From: an uncultured Clostridia bacterium
GTDB taxonomy: Bacteria > Bacillota > Clostridia > TANB77 > CAG-508
Reading direction: 5' to 3'
Assembly: GCA_948502395.1 (NCBI GenBank)
Contig: CAOPES010000008.1
Coordinates: 1-64,000, forward strand
Length of the DNA: 64,000 bases
Shown here in pieces: positions 18,792 to 27,600 of the stretch. The first letter of the stretch is position 1. Each line of letters starts with the position of its first letter. A model generated the notes under the pieces. That model was not told where the DNA came from. It saw nothing but the letters and a program-made list of their open reading frames with translations, and did not search any database. A program made the position numbers and the translations under genes.

Positions 18792-19217
18792 ATGAACAAA
18801 GTAATATTAATGGGAAGACTAACAAGAGACCCAGAAGTAAGATACACACAAACAAACAACACACTAGTAGCATCATTCAGCCTAGCAGTAAATAGAAGAT
18901 TTGTAAGACAAGGAGAAGAAAGACAAGCAGACTTCATAAACATAGTAGCATGGAGCAAACTTGGAGAATTTTGTAGCAAATACTTTAAAAAAGGTCAACA
19001 AGTAGGAGTTATAGGAAGAATACAAACAAGAACTTGGGACGATGACCAAGGAACAAAACACTACATAACAGAAGTAGTAGCCGAAGAAGCATATTTTGCA
19101 GATAGCAAAAGAGAAGGCGAAGGAAACAACGCATTTGAAAACACATTTGGCAATACAGCACCAGGAAATATGGGAGCTGACTTCGAAGTATCTTCAAGTG
19201 ATGACCTACCATTCTAA
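18792..19217 (+). CDS. ssb: Single-stranded DNA-binding protein
   Basis: 141 residues. The OB fold covers 1-105: [20 protein letters not shown] at the start, then [23 protein letters not shown] short linker leads to the acidic tip DDLPF, which recruits replication and repair partners. The length and tip are normal. It protects ssDNA during replication, recombination and repair. A second SSB-like protein without this tip lies at 49.3 kb. Confidence 0.97.
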   Translation: MNKVILMGRLTRDPEVRYTQTNNTLVASFSLAVNRRFVRQGEERQADFINIVAWSKLGEFCSKYFKKGQQVGVIGRIQTRTWDDDQGTKHYITEVVAEEAYFADSKREGEGNNAFENTFGNTAPGNMGADFEVSSSDDLPF

Positions 19218-19237
19218 AAAAGAGGGGTGAAATAAAA

Positions 19238-19513
19238 ATGGCAGACAAAAAACAAAATAGAAGAAATAAAAATTATGATGAGGATTACAATCCAAGATTC
19301 AGAAAACAAAGAAAAAAAGTATGCGTATTATGCAGTGATAAAAACTTTGAATTAGATTACAAAAATCCAGAACAACTAAAAAAATTCATAAATGATAAAG
19401 GTAAGATCTTACCAAGAAGAACAACTGGAGCATGTGCTAAACACCAAAGAGATATCACAACAGCAGTAAAAAGAGCAAGACATATTGCACTTTTACCATA
19501 TGCACAAAACTAA
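19238..19513 (+). CDS. rpsR: 30S ribosomal protein S18
   Basis: 91 residues, with the S18 core [24 protein letters not shown] containing a CxxC pair and the conserved end [29 protein letters not shown] quoted here in part as [27 protein letters not shown] serves as ribosome site. Last gene of the operon, followed immediately by a strong terminator. Confidence 0.98.
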   Translation: MADKKQNRRNKNYDEDYNPRFRKQRKKVCVLCSDKNFELDYKNPEQLKKFINDKGKILPRRTTGACAKHQRDITTAVKRARHIALLPYAQN

Positions 19514-19528
19514 TTTCAAATATAAAAC

Positions 19529-19568
19529 AATCGCAAGCAAAAAATATAGAAATGCTTGCGATTTTTTA
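19529..19568 (+). terminator. Terminator of the rpsF-ssb-rpsR operon
   Basis: AATCGCAAGCA / TGCTTGCGATT perfect stem with an A-rich loop and a following T run. Confidence 0.9.
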
Positions 19569-19640
19569 TGCCCAAAACATTTACAATTAAAACACCATAT
19601 GATATAATTTTAACGAAAAAACAAAAGAGGTGAAAAAACT

Positions 19641-20579
19641 TTGAATCAAATATTAAGTGTAGAAAACACAAAAAAAGAAAAAAGAAGAAAAAGCCCAAAT
19701 GGACCAATAGAAATTCAAAAAATAGTAAAAATATTTGCTATAATAATGATAATATTTGGAATAGCAATAATAGGAAGTGGCTCATACTCAATGTATAAAG
19801 GAAAAACAGAACCAAAATCAGCAACAAGACCAATAATAGTAGCAAGTCAAACAGCAGGAACACAAGTAACAATACAAATAAAACACGACAAACCACTATC
19901 AAAAGTAACATACAGCTGGAACGACGAAGAGCCAATAGAAATAGAAACAAATTCAAGAAGCGAAATTTCACAAATAGTAGAAATTCCAACAGGAAGTAAC
20001 AACACATTAAAAATATATGCAGAAGACATAAATGAACAAACAGCAACAAACGAAAGCTCTTACGAAGCGCAAAGAAAAATAGACATACAACTAGAACCAA
20101 ACGGAACAGAACTAAAAGTAAACATAGAATCAGAAACAGAGTTAGCATATATGACATACCGTTGGGATGACGAAGAAGAAAAAGAAGAAGAATTAGACGG
20201 ATATGAAGCAGAAAAAACAATAGAAATACCAAAAGGACAACACACATTAACATTAATAGTAGTAGATATAGACAACAACACAGAAACAGAAGAACAAGAA
20301 ATAAAAGCAGTAACAAAACCAAAATTAGAAGTAACAGTTGACGAAACAGGAGAACACTTTGTAATAAAAGCATCAGATGAAGAAGCAGTAAAAAGAATAG
20401 AATTCATAATAAACGAAGATGAAAGAAATAGCTTAGACTTAGATAAGGTATTTTCAAAAGAAGAAAGAAAAGAATTTGAATACAAATATCCACTACGTGC
20501 AGGAGATAATAAACTAATAATAAGAGCATACAATGAAAGTGGAGTATATGAAGAATCAAGAGTAATGTTCAGAAAATAA
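19641..20579 (+). CDS. Membrane-anchored protein with three Ig-like repeats
   Basis: TTG start after AAAGAGGTG. A cytoplasmic basic tail of ~25 residues precedes one membrane helix (about 28-52, IVKIFAIIMIIFGIAIIGSG). The outside part holds repeated ~75-residue beta domains, recognisable from TYSWNDEEPIEIETN, TYRWDDEEEKEEELD and the related IEFIINEDERNSLDL, each ending in a segment like NTLKIYAEDINEQ, HTLTLIVVDIDNN and NKLIIRAYNESG. The repeats resemble bacterial Ig-like or PKD-type domains. Function unknown; probably cell-envelope related. Highly acidic ectodomain. Confidence 0.75.
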   Translation: MNQILSVENTKKEKRRKSPNGPIEIQKIVKIFAIIMIIFGIAIIGSGSYSMYKGKTEPKSATRPIIVASQTAGTQVTIQIKHDKPLSKVTYSWNDEEPIEIETNSRSEISQIVEIPTGSNNTLKIYAEDINEQTATNESSYEAQRKIDIQLEPNGTELKVNIESETELAYMTYRWDDEEEKEEELDGYEAEKTIEIPKGQHTLTLIVVDIDNNTETEEQEIKAVTKPKLEVTVDETGEHFVIKASDEEAVKRIEFIINEDERNSLDLDKVFSKEERKEFEYKYPLRAGDNKLIIRAYNESGVYEESRVMFRK

Positions 20580-20592
20580 AACATAATCAACA

Positions 20593-20632
20593 AACAACAT
20601 ACCTCCTACAATACAAATGTGGGAGGTTGTTA
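20593..20632 (+). terminator. Hairpin between the Ig-like protein gene and the CmpB-like gene
   Basis: AACAAC-ACCTCC / GGAGGTTGTT arms. There is no good T run after it, so it may act as a weak terminator or an mRNA end stabiliser rather than a full terminator. Confidence 0.45.
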
Positions 20633-20649
20633 AAAATGAAGGAGAAAAA

Positions 20650-21441
20650 ATGATATTTGAAATACTAACATATTTTATAATATATTCATTTTTAGGATGG
20701 ATAATGGAATCAGTAGTAAGGTCAGTAATAGAAAGAAAACTAATAAACACAGGTTTTTTAATAGGACCATTTTGCCCAATATATGGAATAGGCGCATGTA
20801 TAATGTTTTTATTCTTAAGTGGGCTAAAAGACCATATATTACTATTATTTGTAGTTTCACTACTTGCAATGTCAATATGGGAATACCTAGTTGGAGTATT
20901 GCTAGAAAAACTATTTAATACAAAATATTGGGACTACTCAGACCACAAATTTAATATACAAGGAAGAGTATGCCTAACAAACTCAATATGTTGGGGAGTA
21001 ATAGGAATACTATTTGTTCATTATATACATCCATTTATACAACAAATAATTGGAAACATTGACGCAACAGTATTACACTATATAATATCAATTGTAACAA
21101 TAGTATTTATAACAGACACAATAGTAAGCATAATAAAAGTAAAAAATATTAAGGGAACATTAGACAGCATTGAAAAAATAAATAAAGAAATAAAAGAAAA
21201 GCTAAAAGAAATAAAAGCAATGTCAAAAGAAAAAGACGAAGACAAAAAAACAGCAACACAAAATATCCAACAAATAGTAGAACAATTAAACAAAAAGAAG
21301 AACAGAACAATATTACATTTATACAGAAATGTATACAGACTAAAAAAAGCATTCCCTGCAATCAATACTAAAGAAATAACAGAAGTCCTAAGCAAAAAAG
21401 CAGAACTTAGAAAAAATAAGCAAAAAGACTTGAAAAAATAA
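20650..21441 (+). CDS. Putative ABC transporter permease, CmpB-like family
   Basis: ATG at 20650 follows AAGGAG; an upstream TTG/ATG lies within the hairpin. The 263-residue product has about six membrane helices with the family-typical opening FIIYSFLGWIMESVVRS, then GFLIGPFCPIYGIGA and SIWEYLVGVLLEKLF, YWDYSDHKFNIQGRVCL. These match PF06541 (ABC_trans_CmpB), annotated as putative permeases but with no established substrate. The last ~95 residues are cytoplasmic, charged and coiled. No ATPase partner gene is adjacent. Confidence 0.85.
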   Translation: MIFEILTYFIIYSFLGWIMESVVRSVIERKLINTGFLIGPFCPIYGIGACIMFLFLSGLKDHILLLFVVSLLAMSIWEYLVGVLLEKLFNTKYWDYSDHKFNIQGRVCLTNSICWGVIGILFVHYIHPFIQQIIGNIDATVLHYIISIVTIVFITDTIVSIIKVKNIKGTLDSIEKINKEIKEKLKEIKAMSKEKDEDKKTATQNIQQIVEQLNKKKNRTILHLYRNVYRLKKAFPAINTKEITEVLSKKAELRKNKQKDLKK

Positions 21442-21491
21442 AATAATTATGGATATAATAAAACAAAAGTAAAAAGGTAAAGGAGAAAATC

Positions 21492-22415
21492 ATGATACAA
21501 GAAATTTATATAATAGATGATGACGACTCTTCAATATTAATATTTAGAGAACTATTTAAAAACGACCCAGAATTCAAATTTATTAGTGTAAAAACAGAGC
21601 AAATAGACATAGCACTAAAAAATATCCCTTCACTAATAGTAATAAATGAAGACGCAATAGATAGAGACGTAATCGAATTATGTAGTAAAATAAGAAAAGA
21701 CGAAGACAACACAATAACACCAGTAATAATAGTATCATCAAAAAGCGATAGAGACCACAGAATAAAAATATTGCAACAATCGGTAGAATTCTTCATAAAA
21801 AAACCAGTAGACGAAAAATACCTGTATTACACAGTAAAAAACCTGAATAGACTATTAGCAAGCAATAGAACAGTAAGTCCACTAACAGGATTACCAGGAA
21901 ACGTACAAATACATGCCGAACTGAAAAAAAGGTTACTAAGAAAAGAAGCATTTTCAGTACTATACTTAGACTTGGACAACTTCAAGGCATACAATGACGT
22001 ATATGGATTCTTAAAAGGAGACCAAATAATAGAATTCACAGCAGAAACAATAGTTAATCTAGTACACAGTGACGAATTAGAAAACACATTTGTAGGGCAC
22101 ATTGGTGGAGACGACTTTGTAGCAATAGTACCAGGAACACATTGCGAAAAACTATGCCAAAATATATTAGCATATTTCGATGCAAATGTCGGAAAATTCT
22201 TTACAGAAGAAGACTTCGAAAATGGCTACATCGAAGTAGAAAACAGAAAAGGAATTATAGAAAAATTCCCATTAACATCACTTTCAATAGGAGTAGTTGT
22301 AGCAGACGAAGGAAGATTTCACAATATACTTGAAATTGGAGAAATTGGTGCACAAGTCAAGCATGCAGCAAAATCAGTTATGGGTAGCAGTTACGCAATT
22401 GATAGAAGAAAATAG
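21492..22415 (+). CDS. Receiver-like plus GGDEF protein (degenerate receiver)
   Basis: 307 residues. Residues 1-120 fold like a response-regulator receiver with the acidic cluster IDDDDSS and the Lys of IKKPVD, but the strand-3 phospho-acceptor position reads LIVINEDA rather than an Asp-containing LDxxMP, so phosphorylation looks impaired. Residues 130-305 form a GGDEF domain: LTGLPGN, LYLDLDNFKAYND and HIGGDDFVAIVPG. GGDDF instead of GGDEF is a known active variant. The RxxD inhibitory site before it is absent. A cyclic-di-GMP synthase, or a signal-binding relative, is likely; the input is unknown. Confidence 0.85.
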   Translation: MIQEIYIIDDDDSSILIFRELFKNDPEFKFISVKTEQIDIALKNIPSLIVINEDAIDRDVIELCSKIRKDEDNTITPVIIVSSKSDRDHRIKILQQSVEFFIKKPVDEKYLYYTVKNLNRLLASNRTVSPLTGLPGNVQIHAELKKRLLRKEAFSVLYLDLDNFKAYNDVYGFLKGDQIIEFTAETIVNLVHSDELENTFVGHIGGDDFVAIVPGTHCEKLCQNILAYFDANVGKFFTEEDFENGYIEVENRKGIIEKFPLTSLSIGVVVADEGRFHNILEIGEIGAQVKHAAKSVMGSSYAIDRRK

Positions 22416-22417
22416 CA

Positions 22418-22443
22418 CATTTGGGACATTTGGGGACACATCT
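22418..22443. repeat. Partial REP-like element, family C remnant
   Basis: TTTGGGACATTTGGGGACAC lies immediately after the GGDEF stop codon and equals the two ends of family C elements (compare 37.8 and 38.4 kb) with the central CGTTTCCTTTTGGACA part missing, as if deleted. Confidence 0.6.
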
Positions 22444-22462
22444 AAAAAATAGTAATAAAATA

Positions 22463-22512
22463 AAAAACTTCTAATATAAATAATAGTAATAATATTTATG
22501 TTAGGAGTTTTT
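22463..22512 (+). terminator. Terminator-like hairpin whose 3' arm holds the cwlD ribosome site
   Basis: AAAAACTTCTAA pairs with TTAGGAGTTTTT (one G-U pair). The 3' arm contains AGGAG, the only ribosome site for the ATG at 22515, and ends in a T run. When folded, it should both stop upstream transcripts and hide the ribosome site from read-through mRNA. A similar arrangement precedes the pdaB-like gene at 47.7 kb. Confidence 0.65.
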
Positions 22513-22514
22513 AT

Positions 22515-23276
22515 ATGTTAGTAATCAATAAAAAAAGAATAAAAATAATAACAGCAGGAATGCTAATAGCGATATTTGCATTTACTTTTCAAATAGCAAT
22601 GAAACAAACAAATCCAATAAATGAAAGCATAACAGATCCAAAAAACACAAACAACGAAACAATACAAACAACAGCGACGCCAGTATCAGGAAAAACAGTA
22701 GTACTAGATGCAGGACATGGAATACCAGATGAAGGGGCGCAAAGTAGTAATGGAACAACAGAAGCACAAACAAATTTAAAAATAACATTAAAAGTACAAA
22801 ACCTATTGGAGCAGAGCGGATGCAATGTAATATTGACACGTTCAGATGAAAATGCAATATATGATTTAGATGCAAATACATTGAAGCAAAAAAAGATATC
22901 AGATATACACAATAGAGTAAAAATAGGAAATGAAAGTTCAGCAGATATATTTGTATCAATACATTTAAACAAAATACCACAATCTCAATATTATGGTTGG
23001 CAATGCTTTTTTAAACCTGGGAATGAGGACAGTACAAAGCTCGCAAAAAAGATACAAGACAATTTGAATAAGTCAATTCAAAAGGAAAACACAAGAGTAC
23101 CAATGAAATTAGATACAGTATATATTATGAAACATGTTGAAATTCCAATATCTATTGTTGAATGTGGTTTCTTGTCTAATCCAGAAGAAGAAAAGCAGTT
23201 GTTGGACGATGAATATCAAAATAGATTAGCTTGGGGAATTTATAATGGGATTACTTCATATTTTTATGAGAAATAG
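22515..23276 (+). CDS. cwlD: N-acetylmuramoyl-L-alanine amidase, CwlD type
   Basis: 253 residues. An N-terminal membrane helix or signal (about 10-30) is followed by an Amidase_3 domain from about residue 60: VVLDAGHGIPDEGA with the first Zn-binding His, TEAQTNL with Glu, FVSIHLNKIP with the second His, and VECGFLSNPEEEKQLL with the catalytic Glu. Size and motifs match CwlD, which removes stem peptides from spore cortex muramic acid, enabling muramic-delta-lactam formation. The two residues before the Zn site, DAGHG, are canonical. Confidence 0.9.
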   Translation: MLVINKKRIKIITAGMLIAIFAFTFQIAMKQTNPINESITDPKNTNNETIQTTATPVSGKTVVLDAGHGIPDEGAQSSNGTTEAQTNLKITLKVQNLLEQSGCNVILTRSDENAIYDLDANTLKQKKISDIHNRVKIGNESSADIFVSIHLNKIPQSQYYGWQCFFKPGNEDSTKLAKKIQDNLNKSIQKENTRVPMKLDTVYIMKHVEIPISIVECGFLSNPEEEKQLLDDEYQNRLAWGIYNGITSYFYEK

Positions 23277-23279
23277 GTA

Positions 23280-23308
23280 TTGCTCTTTTTTACATAATGT
23301 GTTATAAT
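23280..23308 (+). promoter_or_regulatory. Promoter for the small WG-repeat gene
   Basis: TTGCTC at 23280-23285 and TATAAT at 23303-23308, spacer 17 bp, about 40 bp before the ATG. Confidence 0.55.
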
Positions 23309-23346
23309 AAATTCAGATACCCCAAAATTGGGAAGAGGAGACAAAA

Positions 23347-23604
23347 ATGTCATACACATGGAAAAACCCTGCAATAGCAGAAAAAGAAGTACAGAGCAAA
23401 CAGCTTTGGAAAGAACCAAAAATCTTTTCTGAAATCCACGATGGTAAGAAAAAGTATGGTTTGAAAGACCAAAGTGGAAAAGTTATTGCTGATGCTGAAT
23501 TTGATAGCATTGGTCCAGTGGTTGTAGGATATGCAACCGCAGTCAAAAATGGTAGAAGAATTACCATTGATGAGAATGGAAATGAACGAAGGGCTAGTCA
23601 CTAA
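23347..23604 (+). CDS. Small protein with one WG-repeat-like unit
   Basis: 85 residues with AAGAGGAG before the ATG and its own promoter and terminator. The centre, KYGLKDQSGKVIADAEFDSIG, resembles a single WG beta-repeat (W/Y-G-x-x-D-x-x-G-x-x-I-x-x-x-Y/F-D). The preceding ~28 residues are helical and charged. A single unit is unusual because WG repeats are normally tandem. Codon use is more T/G-rich than the neighbours. Function unknown. Confidence 0.65.
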   Translation: MSYTWKNPAIAEKEVQSKQLWKEPKIFSEIHDGKKKYGLKDQSGKVIADAEFDSIGPVVVGYATAVKNGRRITIDENGNERRASH

Positions 23605-23630
23605 CAAGTGAGGCATAAAAGTCTCGAATG

Positions 23631-23664
23631 GGTAGGTTTCATATATGGGAACCTACTTTTTTTG
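23631..23664 (+). terminator. Rho-independent terminator
   Basis: GTAGGTTT / AACCTAC stem with a short loop and seven or more T residues after it. Confidence 0.85.
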
Positions 23665-23672
23665 GCTATTTT

Positions 23673-23701
23673 TTGCATTTTTTTGAAAAAAGTGTTATAA
23701 T
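23673..23701 (+). promoter_or_regulatory. Promoter of the 270-residue membrane protein gene
   Basis: TTGCAT at 23673-23678 and TATAAT at 23696-23701, spacer 17 bp. Confidence 0.55.
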
Positions 23702-23750
23702 ATAAATGTATATGGAAAACGGCGAAAGAAAAATGATAGGAGGAATGAAA

Positions 23751-24560
23751 ATGGAAAATGATTTCAAAAAAGGATTAAAAATAGATATAATGCAATTCAA
23801 TACTATGAAAAGGAAAAATGAGCTAGACGTAATGCAATTTCAAACTAAACAACCTAAAAAAGAAGTACACCAAATATCAAAATCAAAAACAAGAAGAAAA
23901 GTAAACTCTAAAAGACTAGCAGAACTAGGACTAGGAGCAATAATTGCAGTAGGAGCAGCATTTGGCGGAATTAGTCATTGGAAAAATAGTCAATCAGTAA
24001 CATTAGAAGAAGCCAAAGAAGCAGGAAAAACAGTAGAAAAACTAAAAATAACACCAGAACAAGATGTAAAATTACAACAAATAAAGCAAATTGTAGACAA
24101 GGACACTGCAACAGATTACGAATTGTTAACTAGCCTACAAAACATAGAAGAGCTTAATATTGACATGCAAAAAACAAAAATAGCAAAAACAATGGGAAAA
24201 GATAAAGAAAGTGTAAGTCTTTTCACAGGAATAAACACAGCATCAGAAGGAGAGACAAAAGAAGTTATCACAGTAGACGGAATAAAGTATGAAAATTTTG
24301 ATATGTCTAAACAGACATCAGAAGCTATAAAAGATTTAGGAAAAATACAGTCAGAAAATTATAAGGCACAAAATGGAGATATAAAAGGAGCAGAACTAAA
24401 AAGTAAAGTAAAAAGATATTTAGACATAACGAGTAAAATGGCAGCATCAGAAATGGAAGAAGAAAATGGAAAAATCGAGATGAAGCCAACAACAAAAGGA
24501 GAAGTTAAAAAACTAAAAGAAGAGCAACAAAAACAACGAGAAGACGGTCCTGAAATATAA
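23751..24560 (+). CDS. Hypothetical single-pass membrane protein
   Basis: The ATG at 23751 is 7 nt from AGGAGG; the ATG 6 bp upstream is too close. The 269-residue product has a basic N-terminal region containing two copies of an IMQFNT / VMQFQTKQPKK-like motif, then one membrane helix (LGLGAIIAVGAAFGGISHW, about 63-82). The remaining ~185 residues are helical, Lys/Glu-rich and outside the membrane. I do not recognise a family. It precedes the large glucan-synthase gene in the same direction with 75 bp between. Confidence 0.65.
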   Translation: MENDFKKGLKIDIMQFNTMKRKNELDVMQFQTKQPKKEVHQISKSKTRRKVNSKRLAELGLGAIIAVGAAFGGISHWKNSQSVTLEEAKEAGKTVEKLKITPEQDVKLQQIKQIVDKDTATDYELLTSLQNIEELNIDMQKTKIAKTMGKDKESVSLFTGINTASEGETKEVITVDGIKYENFDMSKQTSEAIKDLGKIQSENYKAQNGDIKGAELKSKVKRYLDITSKMAASEMEEENGKIEMKPTTKGEVKKLKEEQQKQREDGPEI

Positions 24561-24634
24561 AAAATATAAATGTATAAAATTACCACTCTTTGCAAACAAT
24601 ATGGATAAAACATATTGGCAAGGAGTGAATTTTT

Positions 24635-27600
24635 TTGAACACGAACAAAATATTAAAAATAAGTGGAGCGCCGTTAGATAAAAAACAACTAGAAAATCAC
24701 TTGCAAAAAATAGCATCAGGGCATATTCTAGTAAACAAATCAAGCAAAGAAACATACCCAGTACCACAAATGCTAGAAAATTTTAAAGTAATACGGAGAA
24801 GTATATGACTTACTAAACGAGCACCTAAAACTTGGAATAAGCATACACCCAGCAGGAGAATGGTTATTAGACAATTTATATATAATAGAAGAAACAGTAA
24901 AACAAATACAAAAAGAATTGCCACTAAAAAAATACAAAAACTTTCTAGGAATAGCAAATGGACCATATCAAGGTTTTGCAAGGATATATGTTTTAGCATC
25001 TGAAATTGTAGCATATACAGACAACAAAATAGAGCGAAAAGATTTAGAAGATTACCTAGCAAGTTATCAAACTAAAAAGAACCTAAGTATGGAAGAGATA
25101 TGGAATATAGGGTTATTTTTGCAAATAGCAATAATTGAAAATATCAGAGAAATATGCGAAAAAATATATATTTCCCAAATGCAAAAATATAGAGCAGAAA
25201 ATATAGTAGAAAGACTTGTTGAAAACAAACCAAAATCAGAGCAAACATTTAAAAATAATAATAGAAAAACACTAGAAAAAAGCATATTAGAAGATATGCA
25301 ATATTCTTTTGTTGAATATATGTCTTACATTTTAAAAAGATATGGAAAAAAAGGTTCAAGCTATTTAACCGCACTAGAAGAGACAGTAGAGTTGACAGGA
25401 ACGACAGTATCAGAAGCAATAAAAAAAGAACATTTTGACATAGCAGTAAGAAAAGTATCGATAGGAAATAGCATAATAAGTATAAAGAAGATACAAAGAA
25501 TTAACTTTTTAGAAATATTTGAAAAAATAAATGGAGTAGAAGAACTACTTAAACAAGACCCAAGTAATGTTTACGAAAAAATGGACAACAAGACAAAAGA
25601 ATTTTACAGAAATAAAATAAAAGAAATATCAAAGAAGACAAAAATATCAGAAATTTATATTACAAAAAAAGTACTAGAACTAGCTACGACAAAGGAAACT
25701 TCGGGGAAAGAAGCACACATTGGTTACTATTTAATTGGCAAAGGTGAAAATGAATTATATAAAACGCTAAACATCAAAAATTCAAGCAAAATGACGTCAA
25801 AGGATAAAACAAAATTATACGTTTTTGGAGTAGCATTATTTAGTATTATTTTCGCGGCAATTTTTAGTTTGCTAATTGCAAAACCTACTGAAAATGTATG
25901 GCTATGGCTAGTTTCAGCAATTCTATTTTTAATTCCAGCATCAGAAATTGTAATTCAAATTATACAATATATTTTAAATAAAACAGTAAAACCAAAATTA
26001 ATACCGAAACTAGATTTTCAAAATGGAATTCCAAAAGAAAGTGCCACAATGGTAGTAATACCAACAATTATAAAAAATAGAGAAAAAGTGCGAGAACTAA
26101 CAAGAAAGTTAGAAGTGTACTATTTAGCAAATAAATCAGAAAACCTATATTTCACACTACTTGGAGATTGTAGTGAAAGTTTAAATAGAGAAGAAGAACA
26201 TGATAAAGAAGTAATAGAAGAAGGAAAACATCAAATAGAAGAGCTAAACAAAAAATATGGTAAAAATATATTCAATTTTATTTATAGAAAAAGAGTTTTA
26301 AATAAAAGCGAAGGCACTTACCTAGGCTGGGAAAGAAAAAGGGGAATGCTAAACCAGTTTAATGAGTATATTTTGGGAAATATGAAAAATCCATTTAGGG
26401 AAAACACGATAGAAAATACCCCAGAACTAATTAAAAATATAAAATATGTAATTACACTAGATGCAGATACAGACCTAATACTAAATTCAGCTTTTGAGCT
26501 AATTGGGGCAATGGAGCACATTTTAAATAAGCCTAAAATTGACCCAGCTAAAAACATCGTAGTAGACGGATATGGAATAATGCAACCAAGAGTTGGTGTA
26601 AATTTAGACATCAGTTATAAAAGCCTATTTACAAAGATTTTCGCAGGAGCAGGCGGAATTGATTCATATACAAATGCGATATCAGATATTTATCAAGATA
26701 ACTTCAAAGAAGGAATTTTTACAGGTAAGGGAATTTATAATGTAAAAGTATTTTCAAAAGTAATGAAAGACACAATTCCGGAAAATACTGTGCTTAGCCA
26801 CGATTTATTAGAAGGATGTTATCTTCGTTGCGGATTAGTTTCAGATATTTTACTTATGGACGGATATCCAACAAAGTACAACAGTTTTATGAACAGGCTG
26901 TACAGGTGGATAAGGGGAGACTGGCAAATTACTTCGTGGCTTAGAAAAAGTAGCCCATTAAATTTACTTTCTAAATATAAAATATTTGATAATTTAAGAA
27001 GAAGTTTATTAGAAGCAAGTATAGTTGTAGCTGGAATATATGCAACTATTGTTGGACTGTTAAATGGAAGAAAATCTACTGGAATAATTTGGACTTTGGT
27101 AATAGTTGCAATTTTTCCGTTTTTACTAGAATTTTTAAATATGCTGATTTTCAAAAAAGAAGGGGAACAAAAGCAAAAGAATTTTACACCTAAAATTTCT
27201 GGTGTGAAAGGGATTTTTCTAAGAGCTGTTCTAACATTAGGTTGCTTGCCATATAAGGCATATATGTCAGCAAAAGCGATTATAAAGACTTCATATAGAA
27301 AGAATATTTCTAAAAAGCATCTATTAGAATGGATGACATCAGAAGAAGCGGAAAAGCAAGCAAAATCAAGCATAGGCTCATATTATAACCAAATGGCAAT
27401 AAATGTTTTAATTGGATTAATTTCAATTGGAATAGGGATAGCAAAATATAGCATAACATTAACCATTTTGGGATTTTTGTGGACATTTACGCCATTTGCA
27501 ATGTGGTATATAAGTAGAGAATTAAATAAAATTACTGCAATAGAAAGATTAGATAAAGAAGAAAAAGAATATGTAAGAGAAATTGGAAAAAGAACTTGGG

